From positions 1,166,336 to 1,230,335 of the forward strand of contig NC_019695.1 in assembly GCF_000317125.1 (NCBI RefSeq): a stretch of 64,000 bases of DNA, given 5' to 3'. Source of the DNA: Chroococcidiopsis thermalis PCC 7203 (lineage in GTDB: Bacteria; Cyanobacteriota; Cyanobacteriia; Cyanobacteriales; Chroococcidiopsidaceae). Of this stretch, positions 27,038 to 35,808 are shown in pieces. Under the pieces are notes generated by a model. It made no database searches. It was given only the letters and a program-made list of their open reading frames with translations, and was not told the origin of the DNA. Position 1 is the stretch's first letter; every line of letters starts with the position of its first letter. Both the position numbers and the translations under genes were made by a program.

Positions 27038-27073
27038 CCGTGTAGAGACGTTACATGTAACGTCTCTACACGG
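27038..27073. repeat. 36-bp perfect palindrome (TAGAGACGTTACATGTAACG family)
   Basis: CCGTGTAGAGACGTTACA and its exact reverse complement form a 36-bp perfect palindrome. Close copies lie at 35724-35757 (34 bp, perfect) and inside the P450 gene at 39426-39455. It behaves as a dispersed repetitive palindrome rather than a gene-specific signal. A CCCC/GGGG-type repeat follows at about 27096-27150. Confidence 0.85.
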
Positions 27074-27186
27074 TCTCATAATAGTCTCCCAACCTTCCTT
27101 TTTAAGGGAGGAAACTATTGCCCCCTTTTTAAGGGGTTTAGGGGATCTTCTTCGCAGTCAAAAAGTAAATTAGCATCAGCGATCGA

Positions 27187-29097
27187 CTACAAAATTGTCG
27201 GAATTTCCTTCAAATACACTCGGCTAAATGGTTCATCTACACCCAAAGTATATTGTTCGAGTAATCCCTGACGGCGAATTGAAACACGATCTCCCTGCTT
27301 GATGATTATAGTAGAATCCTCAAAAACATCTCGCGCCAACATCATTTCAATTTCTGTGGGATTATCCAAAACAACCATATTACTGCCGTAATAAAACATT
27401 CCTTGAGTTGCTAAAACATCTTCCTCATACTCAACTATTAATAGATCGAGTTTGGGATTGCGCAACAAATTTTGAACGTTTGTATTGTAATCTCGATGCA
27501 AAATCTTTTCGGCACGATTGATATAAACGCCATCTCGACACGCAGCACCAATCACCCAATCGGGGTGGTGAGATAAAATTTGGTCGATAGTTGCTTGTAG
27601 TTCCGCTACCTTAATTCGGTTAAAGGTAACTATCGGTATCCTCGCTTCAGTTCCTCCGTCAAAAAAGGTTTCTAAAATCTTTTCAGGTACGTCAACACTC
27701 TCGCCTACGGCGGGGTTAAGGTGCATAAAAATCCCAGGCGCAGCATTAATTTCGAGAATGCTAAAGCTGCTATCTTTCCAAGATTTTGCCAAATCTTCAG
27801 AAATGACATCGATTCCCAAACAAGTGAGGCGAAAATGCTGGGCGACATCTTGCGCCAGAATCATATTATCAGGATGAACTGTAGGTGTGGCATCAATACT
27901 TACACCACCAGAGGAAAGGTTGGCAACTTTACGCAAATACACTCTCCGTCCCTCTTTAATAACGCTGTCAAGAGATAAGCCTTGCTCCTCCAAATACATA
28001 TCCATTGCTTCATCGAGCTGGATTTTACTCATGGCAGAAGTTGGCGTGTCTCTACGTGCATCAGAACGGTTTTCGCGATCGATCAGTTCTGAAATTGTTG
28101 AATATCCATCCCCAACTACTGAAGCGGGACGGCGTTCTGTTGCCGCGACAAATCGACCGTTGACGCACAGCAAGCGGAAATCAGCACCAGAAATACTTTT
28201 TTCGACAATGATCCGAATTGGCTGTTCTTCTGGAACTGCTTTGACAGCGCGATTAAAAGCAGCTCTTAGCTCCTCAGAGTCTCTGACATCGGCGGTTACG
28301 CCAATCCCTTTATGACCGACAACAGGCTTGATGGCGACGGGATAACCAATATCCTCCGCTGCATCTAAAGCTCCCTCGCGACTAGTGACGATTTCTCCGC
28401 CTGGAACTGGAAAGCCAAGGGTGGCTAGAAAAGCTTTACAGTCATCTTTACGGGTGGTAAAGTCCGAGTCTATATGGCTGTCGCCGTCAAATGTGGTTGC
28501 TATGCCACGCACTTGCTTGCGACCGTATCCGTATTGCATCAGTCCTTCATCCCACAAATAAAAAGCAGGAATACCTTTTTCGTTAGCTTTGCGCAAGAGC
28601 GAGTAGACGGTAGGACCACCATAAACAGACCGACGAAAGATATTTTGTAGATTACGCATCTGTTCGTCAAAGGCAATTTCTTCATCTAATGTCATGGCTT
28701 CAAACCAGTCCCAGACAAAGTAAATGACCGATCGCGTCGTTCGAGTATGGAGCGACTGAACGCTAATTCTTGCCCCTCGTTCTAACGGTTTTACGTTCCA
28801 ACAGTGGAAGTGCAAACCCATATCTAGTTTGCTAACTTCTGATAATGTTCGTGCAAACAAATGAGCGTGAGATTCGTATTTTTCCTCGCGCAAGTGGGGA
28901 TAGCGATCGCTAATTTTTTCTACGTAATTTTCTATTGATAGCGGCTCTTGATATCCCGTCAAAGCAAAGTCAAAAGTACATGCTGCCGTATTTAGCTCGG
29001 GATTAGAACCAATGTAATGTTTGAAGTTGAATAGATCGAAAATATCGGTCTTTCTAGCATTAACGCGCACGACATCAGTACTTGTATCTATTACCAT
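27187..29097 (-). CDS. Cyanophycin synthetase 2 (CphA2-like, truncated Mur-ligase domain)
   Basis: 636 residues from MVIDTSTDVVRV, chosen because AGGAGG (29104-29109) lies just upstream. The N-terminal and ATP-grasp (glutathione-synthetase-like) domains of cyanophycin synthetase are intact: GYPVAIKPVVGHKGIGVT, RIIVEKSISGADFRLL, VGDGYSTISELID and FSILEINAAPG. The C-terminal Mur-ligase part is short, and its usual GTNGKTTT P-loop is replaced by FNRIKVAEL after ARIPIVT. CphA1 enzymes are near 900 residues and need that P-loop. CphA2 enzymes of this size polymerise beta-Asp-Arg dipeptides. Divergent cphB supports a cyanophycin role. Confidence 0.85.
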   Translation of the reverse strand: MVIDTSTDVVRVNARKTDIFDLFNFKHYIGSNPELNTAACTFDFALTGYQEPLSIENYVEKISDRYPHLREEKYESHAHLFARTLSEVSKLDMGLHFHCWNVKPLERGARISVQSLHTRTTRSVIYFVWDWFEAMTLDEEIAFDEQMRNLQNIFRRSVYGGPTVYSLLRKANEKGIPAFYLWDEGLMQYGYGRKQVRGIATTFDGDSHIDSDFTTRKDDCKAFLATLGFPVPGGEIVTSREGALDAAEDIGYPVAIKPVVGHKGIGVTADVRDSEELRAAFNRAVKAVPEEQPIRIIVEKSISGADFRLLCVNGRFVAATERRPASVVGDGYSTISELIDRENRSDARRDTPTSAMSKIQLDEAMDMYLEEQGLSLDSVIKEGRRVYLRKVANLSSGGVSIDATPTVHPDNMILAQDVAQHFRLTCLGIDVISEDLAKSWKDSSFSILEINAAPGIFMHLNPAVGESVDVPEKILETFFDGGTEARIPIVTFNRIKVAELQATIDQILSHHPDWVIGAACRDGVYINRAEKILHRDYNTNVQNLLRNPKLDLLIVEYEEDVLATQGMFYYGSNMVVLDNPTEIEMMLARDVFEDSTIIIKQGDRVSIRRQGLLEQYTLGVDEPFSRVYLKEIPTIL

Positions 29098-29396
29098 TTT
29101 TATCCTCCTTTTTTCAGTTATCAGTGAAGCAAGAGAGCAGCGAGCAGGGAAGCAACTACCAACTACCAACTACCAGCTACCAACTACCAACTACCAACTA
29201 CCAACTACCAATTACCAATTACCAATCACCAATCACCAATGACAAATAACCACAGTATCATCCGATTGGTATATTCCCACTTGCCATTTATAGCAGATAA
29301 TACGGTAGCGAAAAATACAACTTTGGAAAGGTGTGAGGGCAAGCAGAAATTTTATATAACTAAAAGAATAAATAAATTGTTTGGAATCGTTGACAT
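29098..29396. repeat. Long ACTACCA-type heptamer array upstream of the cyanophycin synthetase
   Basis: About a dozen heptamers of the CAACTAC/CAATTAC/CAATCAC series between about 29155 and 29245, then AT-rich DNA up to the 67-residue ORF. It lies between two divergent genes and is the longest heptamer run in the window. Confidence 0.8.
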
Positions 29397-29600
29397 ATGA
29401 AAGGTACAGTAACCGATCTAAGAAACGAAGTCCGATATCTGGCGGAGGAAGCTTTTCACCGCAAATTGATTTCCGGCTACGGTGACGGTGCGAATGAAAA
29501 AGAGTACCAAATTGTCTTTAATGGTAAGCCTCGACATCTTTCTCTGGCACAAGCACGCTCTTTTCTCAGCGATTTAGTCGCTCGGTGCGATCGCAATTAA
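29397..29600 (+). CDS. Small unknown protein
   Basis: 67 residues (MKGTVTDLRNEVRYLAEEAFHRKLISGYGDG...). Soluble, charged and well formed, with a strong terminator directly after it. It sits between divergent cyanophycin synthetase and cyanophycinase genes. I do not recognise a domain. The compact ORF with its own terminator argues that it is real. Confidence 0.6.
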   Translation: MKGTVTDLRNEVRYLAEEAFHRKLISGYGDGANEKEYQIVFNGKPRHLSLAQARSFLSDLVARCDRN

Positions 29601-29630
29601 AACTAAGAATTACATTACATTACTGGACGT

Positions 29631-29657
29631 AGACCCTTTACGAGGGGTCTTTTTTTG
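29631..29657 (+). terminator. Rho-independent terminator
   Basis: Stem AGACCC (29631-29636) / GGGTCT (29645-29650) followed by a run of T to 29656. It ends the 67-residue gene and isolates it from cphB. Confidence 0.8.
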
Positions 29658-29786
29658 TCCGTGGCGATCGCGACCAAATATGCCTACTATGTTAATTTTT
29701 ATAATTCTGTATCGGAATCTACCAGAAGACGGTTTTAACCAGAATATTTGTTATGTTTTCTTGAGAATACTCACTTAAAGTATGGT

Positions 29787-30689
29787 ATGGATACGAATAT
29801 GAGTAACAATCGGGGGGCGCTAGTCATTATTGGCGGTGCAGAAGATAAAGAAGGTGAATGCCAAGTTTTGCGGGAATTCGTGCGCCGTGCTGGGGGAACA
29901 AAAGCACGAATTGTGATTATGACGGCAGCTACGGAATTACCGAGAGATGTAGGAGAAAACTATATCAGAGTATTTGAGCGTCTGGGCGCGGAAGATGCTC
30001 GTATAGTTGACACCGAAACCCGCGAAGATGCTAGATCCTCTACTGCCCTAGAAGCGATCGAAAAAGCCACGGGAATCTTTTTTACTGGCGGCGACCAAGC
30101 CCGGATCACCGATATTCTCAAAGATACAGACATAGATGCACTCATTCACAAGCGTTTTGGCGAAGGAGTCGTTGTAGGAGGTACGAGCGCGGGTGCAGCG
30201 GTGATGCCAGATGTGATGATTGTTGAAGGAGACGGAGAAACTCATCCCCGCATGGATACGGTGGAATTGGGACCAGGAATGGCATTTTTACCAGGAGTGG
30301 TGATAGACCAGCATTTTTCTCAACGGGGACGGTTAGGGCGCTTAATTTCTGCCTTAGCGCAACAACCAGCCGTTCTGGGATTTGGGATTGACGAAAATAC
30401 TGCTATGGTAGTGACCGATAGTCAATTTGAAGTGATTGGCGAAGGTTCTGTCACTATAGTTGATGAATCAGAAGCAACTTACACTAACGTAAGCGAGATC
30501 TTAAAAGATGAACCGCTGGCAATATGTGGCTCAAGACTGCACATTTTGCCCCACGGTTACAAATTCGATCTGAAAACTCGTAAGCCAATTCTGGAAAATT
30601 TAACCTCGAATAACTCAACTTTGGAAAGTTCGACCTCGAATAACGGGGCGACTAATGGCAATGTAGCAACTAGTCAGGCAACTGTCTAA
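29787..30689 (+). CDS. cphB: Cyanophycinase
   Basis: 300 residues from MDTNMSNN; starts at 29748 or 29799 are also in frame. The family hallmark GGTSAGAAVM carries the catalytic Ser134 of this serine-type exopeptidase. ALVIIGGAED, TGGDQARI and FGIDENTAM are further family blocks. It releases beta-Asp-Arg dipeptides from cyanophycin granules in the cytosol. The C-terminal ~25 residues (NSTLESSTSNNG repeats) are variable. It is divergent from the CphA2-like gene, which could re-polymerise the dipeptides it releases. Confidence 0.95.
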   Translation: MDTNMSNNRGALVIIGGAEDKEGECQVLREFVRRAGGTKARIVIMTAATELPRDVGENYIRVFERLGAEDARIVDTETREDARSSTALEAIEKATGIFFTGGDQARITDILKDTDIDALIHKRFGEGVVVGGTSAGAAVMPDVMIVEGDGETHPRMDTVELGPGMAFLPGVVIDQHFSQRGRLGRLISALAQQPAVLGFGIDENTAMVVTDSQFEVIGEGSVTIVDESEATYTNVSEILKDEPLAICGSRLHILPHGYKFDLKTRKPILENLTSNNSTLESSTSNNGATNGNVATSQATV

Positions 30690-30699
30690 AATCCCTAAA

Positions 30700-30716
30700 G
30701 GCGACTATAAGTCGCC
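30700..30716 (+). terminator. Possible terminator hairpin after cphB
   Basis: GGCGAC / GTCGCC with a TATAA loop, nested in an outer CCCT...AGGG pairing, just after the cphB stop. There is no T tract, so it is only a candidate. Confidence 0.4.
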
Positions 30717-30769
30717 CAAAAGGGTTGCTGGTAGGGACGTACAGAGAAACCACTATGAATTCTATTCGC

Positions 30770-31954
30770 TTAGAAGCGGAAAATAGCTGCTGCTGGGGCA
30801 GAGGTAGGTAAATCCTCTGGTGCAAGAGCATAAACCGTACCACCATTCAAGAGAGTGTAGACGGCAGCAAAATCGAGCAGATCTTCATCGTCTGGTTCCG
30901 GTTCTGAGTGTAAATTCACTGCCATTGTCTCTGTATTGAAATCACCCCAAAGCTGGCGATCGCTAGCGACAAAGAGAGAATCTACTCGTTGGTAATAAGC
31001 GGCGGGAACGATTTCTGTTAAGTCGTCAGAAGCCTTGCCCGTACTAGCTCCTGCTAATTCTTGATATCGCTCCATTGCCTGCTGCTGTGCTTGGAGAAAC
31101 TGCGGTTCTACCAACGACCAAGCGCGATCGCGAAGTTCTTCTGGCTTAACAATATCTACATTGACATTAATGCCTTCTTCTACCAAGTGTTGGTAGCTAT
31201 TAGCTTGGCGATAAATGGCAAACAGGTATTCTACACCTGCTAGAACTAGAGGCGCTGATGCAGTTTTGAGTTTTGGGTGTAAAGCGCGATCGATTAAATG
31301 GAAGAATTGTAAAATATCCTTCTGGTGTTCGTCGCGATCGGGGCTTCCTTGACCGTGAAATTCGCCAGGTTGTGATGCTGGATTAGTTCCTCTGCCTGTA
31401 GCATTTCGCTGTTGTCCTTCTCCAGCAGTCTCGTCATATTGAAGTGCTGTTTGTAAATCTTTGGGTAGATTTTCCACCTCAATTTCTTTGATGCTGTAGC
31501 GCGTCCCCTGAAAAAATCTAACGTTATCTTGACTCAGCGCCAGCACGTAAAATCGCCCATTATTTTGAATCAAGGGTAGTAGCGGTTTGAGGTGAAATTG
31601 ACCATCGACTACTACAATTTCTGGAACTTCGTCAGGCAGTAGATAGTAACGGAAGACATCTGGGGAGACAAAGATAACTAGTCCCCGCTCTTGATGTTCT
31701 TCCCAAAATTCAGGTGTATCTAGTTCGTGGGCAGCTTTGAGGAAGTCTACTGCTTCTGTATTGCGGATTCCTATTGCATCTAAGCGTTCCTCAGCTTGAC
31801 GAATGAGATTCTTGAACCGAATTGGATTTTGTCTAACCTCTGTACTTCCTTTTTGCATTGGCATATACAAGGAGACACAGGGAGGTTTAGCTTTTGCAAC
31901 TAAATTTTTGAGTTCATCAACAGTTAATAAAAGTATATGCAAAAAATATGTCAT
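30770..31954 (-). CDS. Bacterial archaeo-eukaryotic release-factor-like (baeRF family 3) protein
   Basis: 394 residues. The opening LTVDELKNLVAKAKPPCVSLYMPM, the middle GRFYVLALSQDNVRFFQGTRYSI and the later APLVLAGVEYLFAIYRQANSY match the eRF1-domain-2/3-like fold of the baeRF families, thought to interact with ribosomes. A Gly/Gln/Asn-rich insertion (about 185-215) replaces the variable loop that in true release factors holds the GGQ. The function in bacteria is unproven; ribosome rescue or hibernation is proposed. The start ATGACA lies in an ATTGGTC heptamer. Confidence 0.75.
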   Translation of the reverse strand: MTYFLHILLLTVDELKNLVAKAKPPCVSLYMPMQKGSTEVRQNPIRFKNLIRQAEERLDAIGIRNTEAVDFLKAAHELDTPEFWEEHQERGLVIFVSPDVFRYYLLPDEVPEIVVVDGQFHLKPLLPLIQNNGRFYVLALSQDNVRFFQGTRYSIKEIEVENLPKDLQTALQYDETAGEGQQRNATGRGTNPASQPGEFHGQGSPDRDEHQKDILQFFHLIDRALHPKLKTASAPLVLAGVEYLFAIYRQANSYQHLVEEGINVNVDIVKPEELRDRAWSLVEPQFLQAQQQAMERYQELAGASTGKASDDLTEIVPAAYYQRVDSLFVASDRQLWGDFNTETMAVNLHSEPEPDDEDLLDFAAVYTLLNGGTVYALAPEDLPTSAPAAAIFRF

Positions 31955-32369
31955 TGGTCATTAATCATTTGTTGTTAGCGATCGCAAATGACCCTTGAAA
32001 TGGCGATCGCCATTCCAGTACTAGTTGTTATATAGGAATCCTATTTGATTCATAAACGGAGCAGGCTAGAAGCCTACTTTACAAACCATTTAGAACTGCT
32101 ATAGTTCTATTTCACTTCGAGACTCGTCAGCCTTCATCACTCTCTAGTGTGGAGATCTGCTTTTGCATCTTCCTTTCTTTTGAAGGAGGCTAGTACAGAA
32201 GATTGGAAATTCCGAATACTCTTACGGGAAAGCAAGCTACGGCATTCGGAATTAATCGTTCGCGCACCACTTACCACGCATCACTACCAATTTGCAATTC
32301 GCTCTTTCTCAATTAAGAAAGTCAGATGCTATGGCACTCACTTGCTAATGACAAATGACCAATGACCAA
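31955..32369. other. Intergenic region
   Basis: 415 bp. It contains an extended HIP1 palindrome AATGGCGATCGCCATT (31999-32014), a CCGAATACT/GGCATTCGG region and AATGACC/AATGACA heptamers (about 32344-32370) that abut the stop of the methyltransferase gene. No gene or RNA recognised. Confidence 0.5.
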
Positions 32370-32948
32370 TTAAACTTTCTCAAATAAATCGAGCCGATAT
32401 TGTTCTTCTCTTTGTGCTTTGAGATGGCGTAGTTGAGTAGGGACTAATTCTAAAAATGCTTCGTGGACTTCATCGCCGCTGAGTGGATAGTCTTTGGCGT
32501 AGAGAGTCCAGTGAACTAAGAGTAAATGTCCGCCTGGTTCTAAGTGAGACAGAATCAGTTGTTGTGCTTTTCTCAAGTCTTCCCAGCACCAGTAATATCC
32601 GACTTCGGAAACTAGAGTTAGATCGAAGGTTTCATCGGGGTATTCTTGCGGTACTCCCATGAGTTGCAAGCGGACGTGTGGGAGAGATTCGCAACGTTTT
32701 ATAGCACGGTTTAAGGCTGGTTCCGATAAGTCTACAGATAGCAGGCGATCGCAACGATTGGCTAATTTTGCGGTTAAGACTCCAATCGAACAGCCAATTT
32801 CAAATGCAGAATGATAGCGCGATCTGGGTAAAGCGGCGATCGTGGCAGCGTATTTATTTGCTTCGTATTCGCTGGTTTCAAATTTCCACGGGTCGGGATC
32901 GGCGGTGTAAAGATTGTCAAAGTAACTGGCTGGTAAAGATTGTTTCAT
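32370..32948 (-). CDS. NodS-like SAM-dependent methyltransferase
   Basis: 192 residues. Motif I FEIGCSIGVLTAKLA (about 49-63) and motif II LLSVDLSEPAL place it in class I methyltransferases. The opening SYFDNLYTADPDPWKFETSEYE is typical of NodS-like proteins, whose founder N-methylates a chitooligosaccharide. It is the last gene of a same-strand triad with a PIG-L deacetylase and an acyl-CoA dehydrogenase. A plausible joint role is modification of an amino sugar or glycolipid; that is inference. Confidence 0.85.
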   Translation of the reverse strand: MKQSLPASYFDNLYTADPDPWKFETSEYEANKYAATIAALPRSRYHSAFEIGCSIGVLTAKLANRCDRLLSVDLSEPALNRAIKRCESLPHVRLQLMGVPQEYPDETFDLTLVSEVGYYWCWEDLRKAQQLILSHLEPGGHLLLVHWTLYAKDYPLSGDEVHEAFLELVPTQLRHLKAQREEQYRLDLFEKV

Positions 32949-32974
32949 ATCTCACTCCAAATATTCTTGCTCTA

Positions 32975-33101
32975 TTCGATCCCCCAACCCCCTTAAAAAG
33001 GGGGCATTTGTCCCCTCTTTCTTCCTAGATTCGATCCCCCAACCCCCTTAAAAAGGGGGCTTTGTTATTCCCCCCTTGAAAAGGGGGGTAAGGGGGGATC
33101 T
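32975..33101. repeat. Triple copy of the CCCC/GGGG palindromic repeat
   Basis: Three units of the TCGATCCCCCAACCCCC...AAAAAGGGGGC family in a row between the methyltransferase and PIG-L genes; the last reads into the final codons of the PIG-L gene. Other copies are at 425-487, 13050-13146, 27096-27150, 52345-52372 and 56547-56601. Confidence 0.8.
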
Positions 33102-33931
33102 TCTTCTATATACACTTCCCAATTACGAGTAAAGTTTGCTAACATCTCTGGCGTGAGACGAAAGCCTTCTGGATCGTCGTCAATTAGATTCGTTGTCTGA
33201 GAACGATACGCCGCGATCGCCTGTTTTTTCACTTCGACAACATCGCTAATATCTAACCGCCATGCTGTAATGCGATCGCCTGTTGCTAGATCGCTTCTTT
33301 GCGTTTCATCCCAATCCCAAATCGGATATTCAATGAATCGAGGCGAATTTTGGGGATGTAGGGGCGCACAGCCGTGCGCCCCCACGATGGCATAATGAAC
33401 GATCTGCCAAGTAGCGCGATGATCGGGGTGAGGATCGTAGCGCCAGGGTAGGAACACTATATCGGGTTTTATGGCTGTGATGCGATCGCGACACATTTCA
33501 ACTGCTGCTGCAAAATCGGGCATTTCTGGAGTAGGTACTGCCCCATCTGGTAATCTGAGAAAATCTACCGCAGATGCCTCTACGCCTAAAGTCGCTGTAG
33601 CAGTGCGGGTTTCGCCTTCGCGCAGCGATCGCAATTTGGCTGCGGGATACTGGCGCGATCGCGGGTGAGACATCGTACCATCGCTGATAACTAATACGTT
33701 TACCCGACACTCTAGAGATTGTAATAGGGCGATCGCACCCCCACAACCTAAAGTTTCATCATCGGGATGTGGTGCAACTACCAGTACAGATTTAGCGATC
33801 GTCCCCTGTGCCTTGGTAGGGGCGCACGGCTGTGCGCCCCTATACGCAGATTTGCTGGCAATTTCAGCCACGCTACGCCAAGGTAATGTAGCCGGATCGC
33901 TAAACAGCGACTTGTTAGTTATCGGACTCAT
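33065..33931 (-). CDS. PIG-L/LmbE-family deacetylase carrying two inserted palindromes
   Basis: 288 residues from MSPITNKSLF; this start overlaps the upstream gene's end by only 17 bp, whereas the ATG at 34003 would overlap by 89. The zinc motif PHPDDE (His55-Glu59 area) and DPHPDH identify a PIG-L-type N-deacetylase of amino sugars. Two copies of a ~28-bp palindrome lie in frame: one encodes YRGAQPCAPT near residue 35 and one encodes GAHGCAPLHPQ further on. Both look like insertions outside the catalytic motifs. It belongs to the triad with the dehydrogenase and methyltransferase genes. Confidence 0.88.
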   Translation of the reverse strand: MSPITNKSLFSDPATLPWRSVAEIASKSAYRGAQPCAPTKAQGTIAKSVLVVAPHPDDETLGCGGAIALLQSLECRVNVLVISDGTMSHPRSRQYPAAKLRSLREGETRTATATLGVEASAVDFLRLPDGAVPTPEMPDFAAAVEMCRDRITAIKPDIVFLPWRYDPHPDHRATWQIVHYAIVGAHGCAPLHPQNSPRFIEYPIWDWDETQRSDLATGDRITAWRLDISDVVEVKKQAIAAYRSQTTNLIDDDPEGFRLTPEMLANFTRNWEVYIEEDPPLPPFSRGE

Positions 33932-35156
33932 AAGACCAGAGAGAGTGTGCAGATGAGGATTCAGATAGGGCATACTGTCCGACATTAGCGATCGCCGCAT
34001 CAAATGCAGGTTGACGCAGATATAATGTCAGATCTCGAATAATCCGTTCCATTGGAATTGGTGGTAGTAAACCCCGCGTCCCCACACAGCGTTCGCACAG
34101 TTGAATTACATCCATGCAGGTTTGCTCGATCGCCGTGCGTACCATATTGGCATAGGCAACTAACTTATCTGCTTGTTCGTTGGAGGTATTGGCATCACCA
34201 GCAAAAGTAGGGGCGTATGCTTTGACTAAATCTGCTGCGCCACGCAACCACAGATTACCGCTTTCAATGGCGATCGCCATTTGCCCCACCCGCGTCTGTT
34301 GATACGGATCGAGAGTTCTGCCTAATTTGTCGAGATACTTGCGGGTTTCGTTAAATAATGACTCTGCCCCACCTAGCTGTACGGCAGCAAACCGAATCAC
34401 TCCTGTGGTCAGCCAAGGTTGTCTGTAGTAGTCTCCTGGTTTACCAATCAGCGCCCCAGCATCCAGTTCTACCCCACTGAAATCTACCTTAAAGCTTGCT
34501 GTTGCCCGCATTCCTGAAGGTTGCCACCAAGCCGGATCGCTGACTGTAGGGACTTCTTCCATCGGGACGATACACATTTGCCAGCTGCCATCTGGTAAAG
34601 CACCGCTAGCAAAAGGACGTTCTACGTAGCCAGAACCAGAAGCAAAGGTTTTCGATCCTTGCAACTGAAATTTGCCATCTTCCATTGGGAAGATTTTCAC
34701 GCCATCGCTCGCTTCGGCATTCCATACGCCAAATATTTTATGGCGATCGCGGGCATCGCTGGCATATGCTTCGATTTGTGCTTTCGTCCCAAATGTTTGA
34801 ATTAATTGTAAGGCGTTAACATGTCCCTCATAGATTCGCCCTACGGCAAGATTCCCGCGTCCGATCTGTTTGAGCAATTGCAACGTTTCCCAGGTGCGGC
34901 TAGAGTCAATTCCTAACCCCAGTCCACCTAATTCTGGTGGTAAAGGTGCTGCTAGTAAACCAGCTTGGGCGATCGACTCAAATTCTTTGACTGGAAAGGC
35001 TCCATTGACATCAATTGCCGCAGCGTTACTCGCACAGAAATCGGCAATTTCCTCAGCTTTGACTAATACTTCAACCAGAGATAACTTTTGTTGACCGATC
35101 TCATTGGTTGATAGTGGCGCGATCGTATCTACTTTCCTCACTGGTTTTATCTGCAA
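33915..35156 (-). CDS. Acyl-CoA dehydrogenase family protein
   Basis: 413 residues. The N-terminal helical domain (FESIAQAGLLAAPLPPELGG), a mid domain with FGVWNAEASDGVKI and a C-terminal helical domain with RGAADLVKAYA fit the FAD-dependent acyl-CoA dehydrogenase fold. Enzymes of this subgroup next to PIG-L and NodS-like genes are probably not classical beta-oxidation enzymes; the substrate is unknown. It is the first gene of the triad and overlaps the deacetylase start, which indicates co-translation. Confidence 0.85.
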   Translation of the reverse strand: MQIKPVRKVDTIAPLSTNEIGQQKLSLVEVLVKAEEIADFCASNAAAIDVNGAFPVKEFESIAQAGLLAAPLPPELGGLGLGIDSSRTWETLQLLKQIGRGNLAVGRIYEGHVNALQLIQTFGTKAQIEAYASDARDRHKIFGVWNAEASDGVKIFPMEDGKFQLQGSKTFASGSGYVERPFASGALPDGSWQMCIVPMEEVPTVSDPAWWQPSGMRATASFKVDFSGVELDAGALIGKPGDYYRQPWLTTGVIRFAAVQLGGAESLFNETRKYLDKLGRTLDPYQQTRVGQMAIAIESGNLWLRGAADLVKAYAPTFAGDANTSNEQADKLVAYANMVRTAIEQTCMDVIQLCERCVGTRGLLPPIPMERIIRDLTLYLRQPAFDAAIANVGQYALSESSSAHSLWSYESDN

Positions 35157-35353
35157 ACATCTATAAATGATGATGTATCCAGATTAACTAGAAGACATCT
35201 ATCTTCTGACTCGATCTACCCGCTACTAAAGAAATATTGCTTAACGGTTAGCACTACTAAAAACTCGTAGAACCCGCTCTATAGGTACAGTTCAGGTACA
35301 TCATACCTTTGTCATAATAGATATATCACATCAGACAGCTTTAGATCCACTAC

Positions 35354-35710
35354 ATGAAAATACAGTCATCGGTGCTAGTACACCTCGGCTATGGCAAGTA
35401 CGTCCGTTCCGACCAAGTGACATCGATTGTACCGATTGAGGAAGATCGGGGACCAGGACGGCGGACATTCGTACACCTTGAAGGGCAAGTCGATCCGGTT
35501 GTGGCTTCGCGTGCAGAAGACTCGATTGTACGGGATTTAGTCCAAGAGCCACGCGACATTACCCAGTCTCGCCAGCAACAAGAGATTTTGCAGGATTTAC
35601 TCATCGATCTGCAAAATATTAACCCGACTATTCGCCGGATTGTCCGCGATGAAGGTGAGTTAGATCTCGATCGCTTAGAACGACGGATTAAGGGAGCGAT
35701 CGAAGAATAG
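35354..35710 (+). CDS. Small conserved protein with a RemA-like N-terminus
   Basis: 118 residues. The N-terminus VHLGYGKYVRSDQVTSIVPIEEDRGPGRRTFVHLEG is similar in pattern to the DUF370/RemA DNA-binding family, a regulator of biofilm matrix genes in Bacillus. The C-terminal half is helical and acidic. RemA proteins are usually ~90 residues, so this is a longer relative at best. Role unknown; confidence in the family link is moderate. Confidence 0.55.
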   Translation: MKIQSSVLVHLGYGKYVRSDQVTSIVPIEEDRGPGRRTFVHLEGQVDPVVASRAEDSIVRDLVQEPRDITQSRQQQEILQDLLIDLQNINPTIRRIVRDEGELDLDRLERRIKGAIEE

Positions 35711-35723
35711 ACACATTCAACCT

Positions 35724-35757
35724 CGTATAGAGACGTTACATGTAACGTCTCTATACG
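35724..35757. repeat. 34-bp perfect palindrome
   Basis: CGTATAGAGACGTTACA plus its exact reverse complement, followed by a further half copy (GACATGCAACGTCTCTACA, 35759-35777). Same family as 27038-27073 and 39426-39455. Reading through it extends the next ORF upstream to 35758, which is why 35809 is the preferred start there. Confidence 0.85.
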
Positions 35758-35808
35758 ATGACATGCAACGTCTCTACAAGATGCAAACTATATCGTGATT
35801 TTTCTCGC

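Noticed and set aside
27020-27271. 83-residue ORF in the palindrome/repeat region
   Set aside because: It only reads through the palindrome and the CCCC/GGGG repeat.
27187-29097. Full cyanophycin synthetase CphA1
   Set aside because: Too short by about 260 residues, and the Mur-ligase ATP loop is missing.
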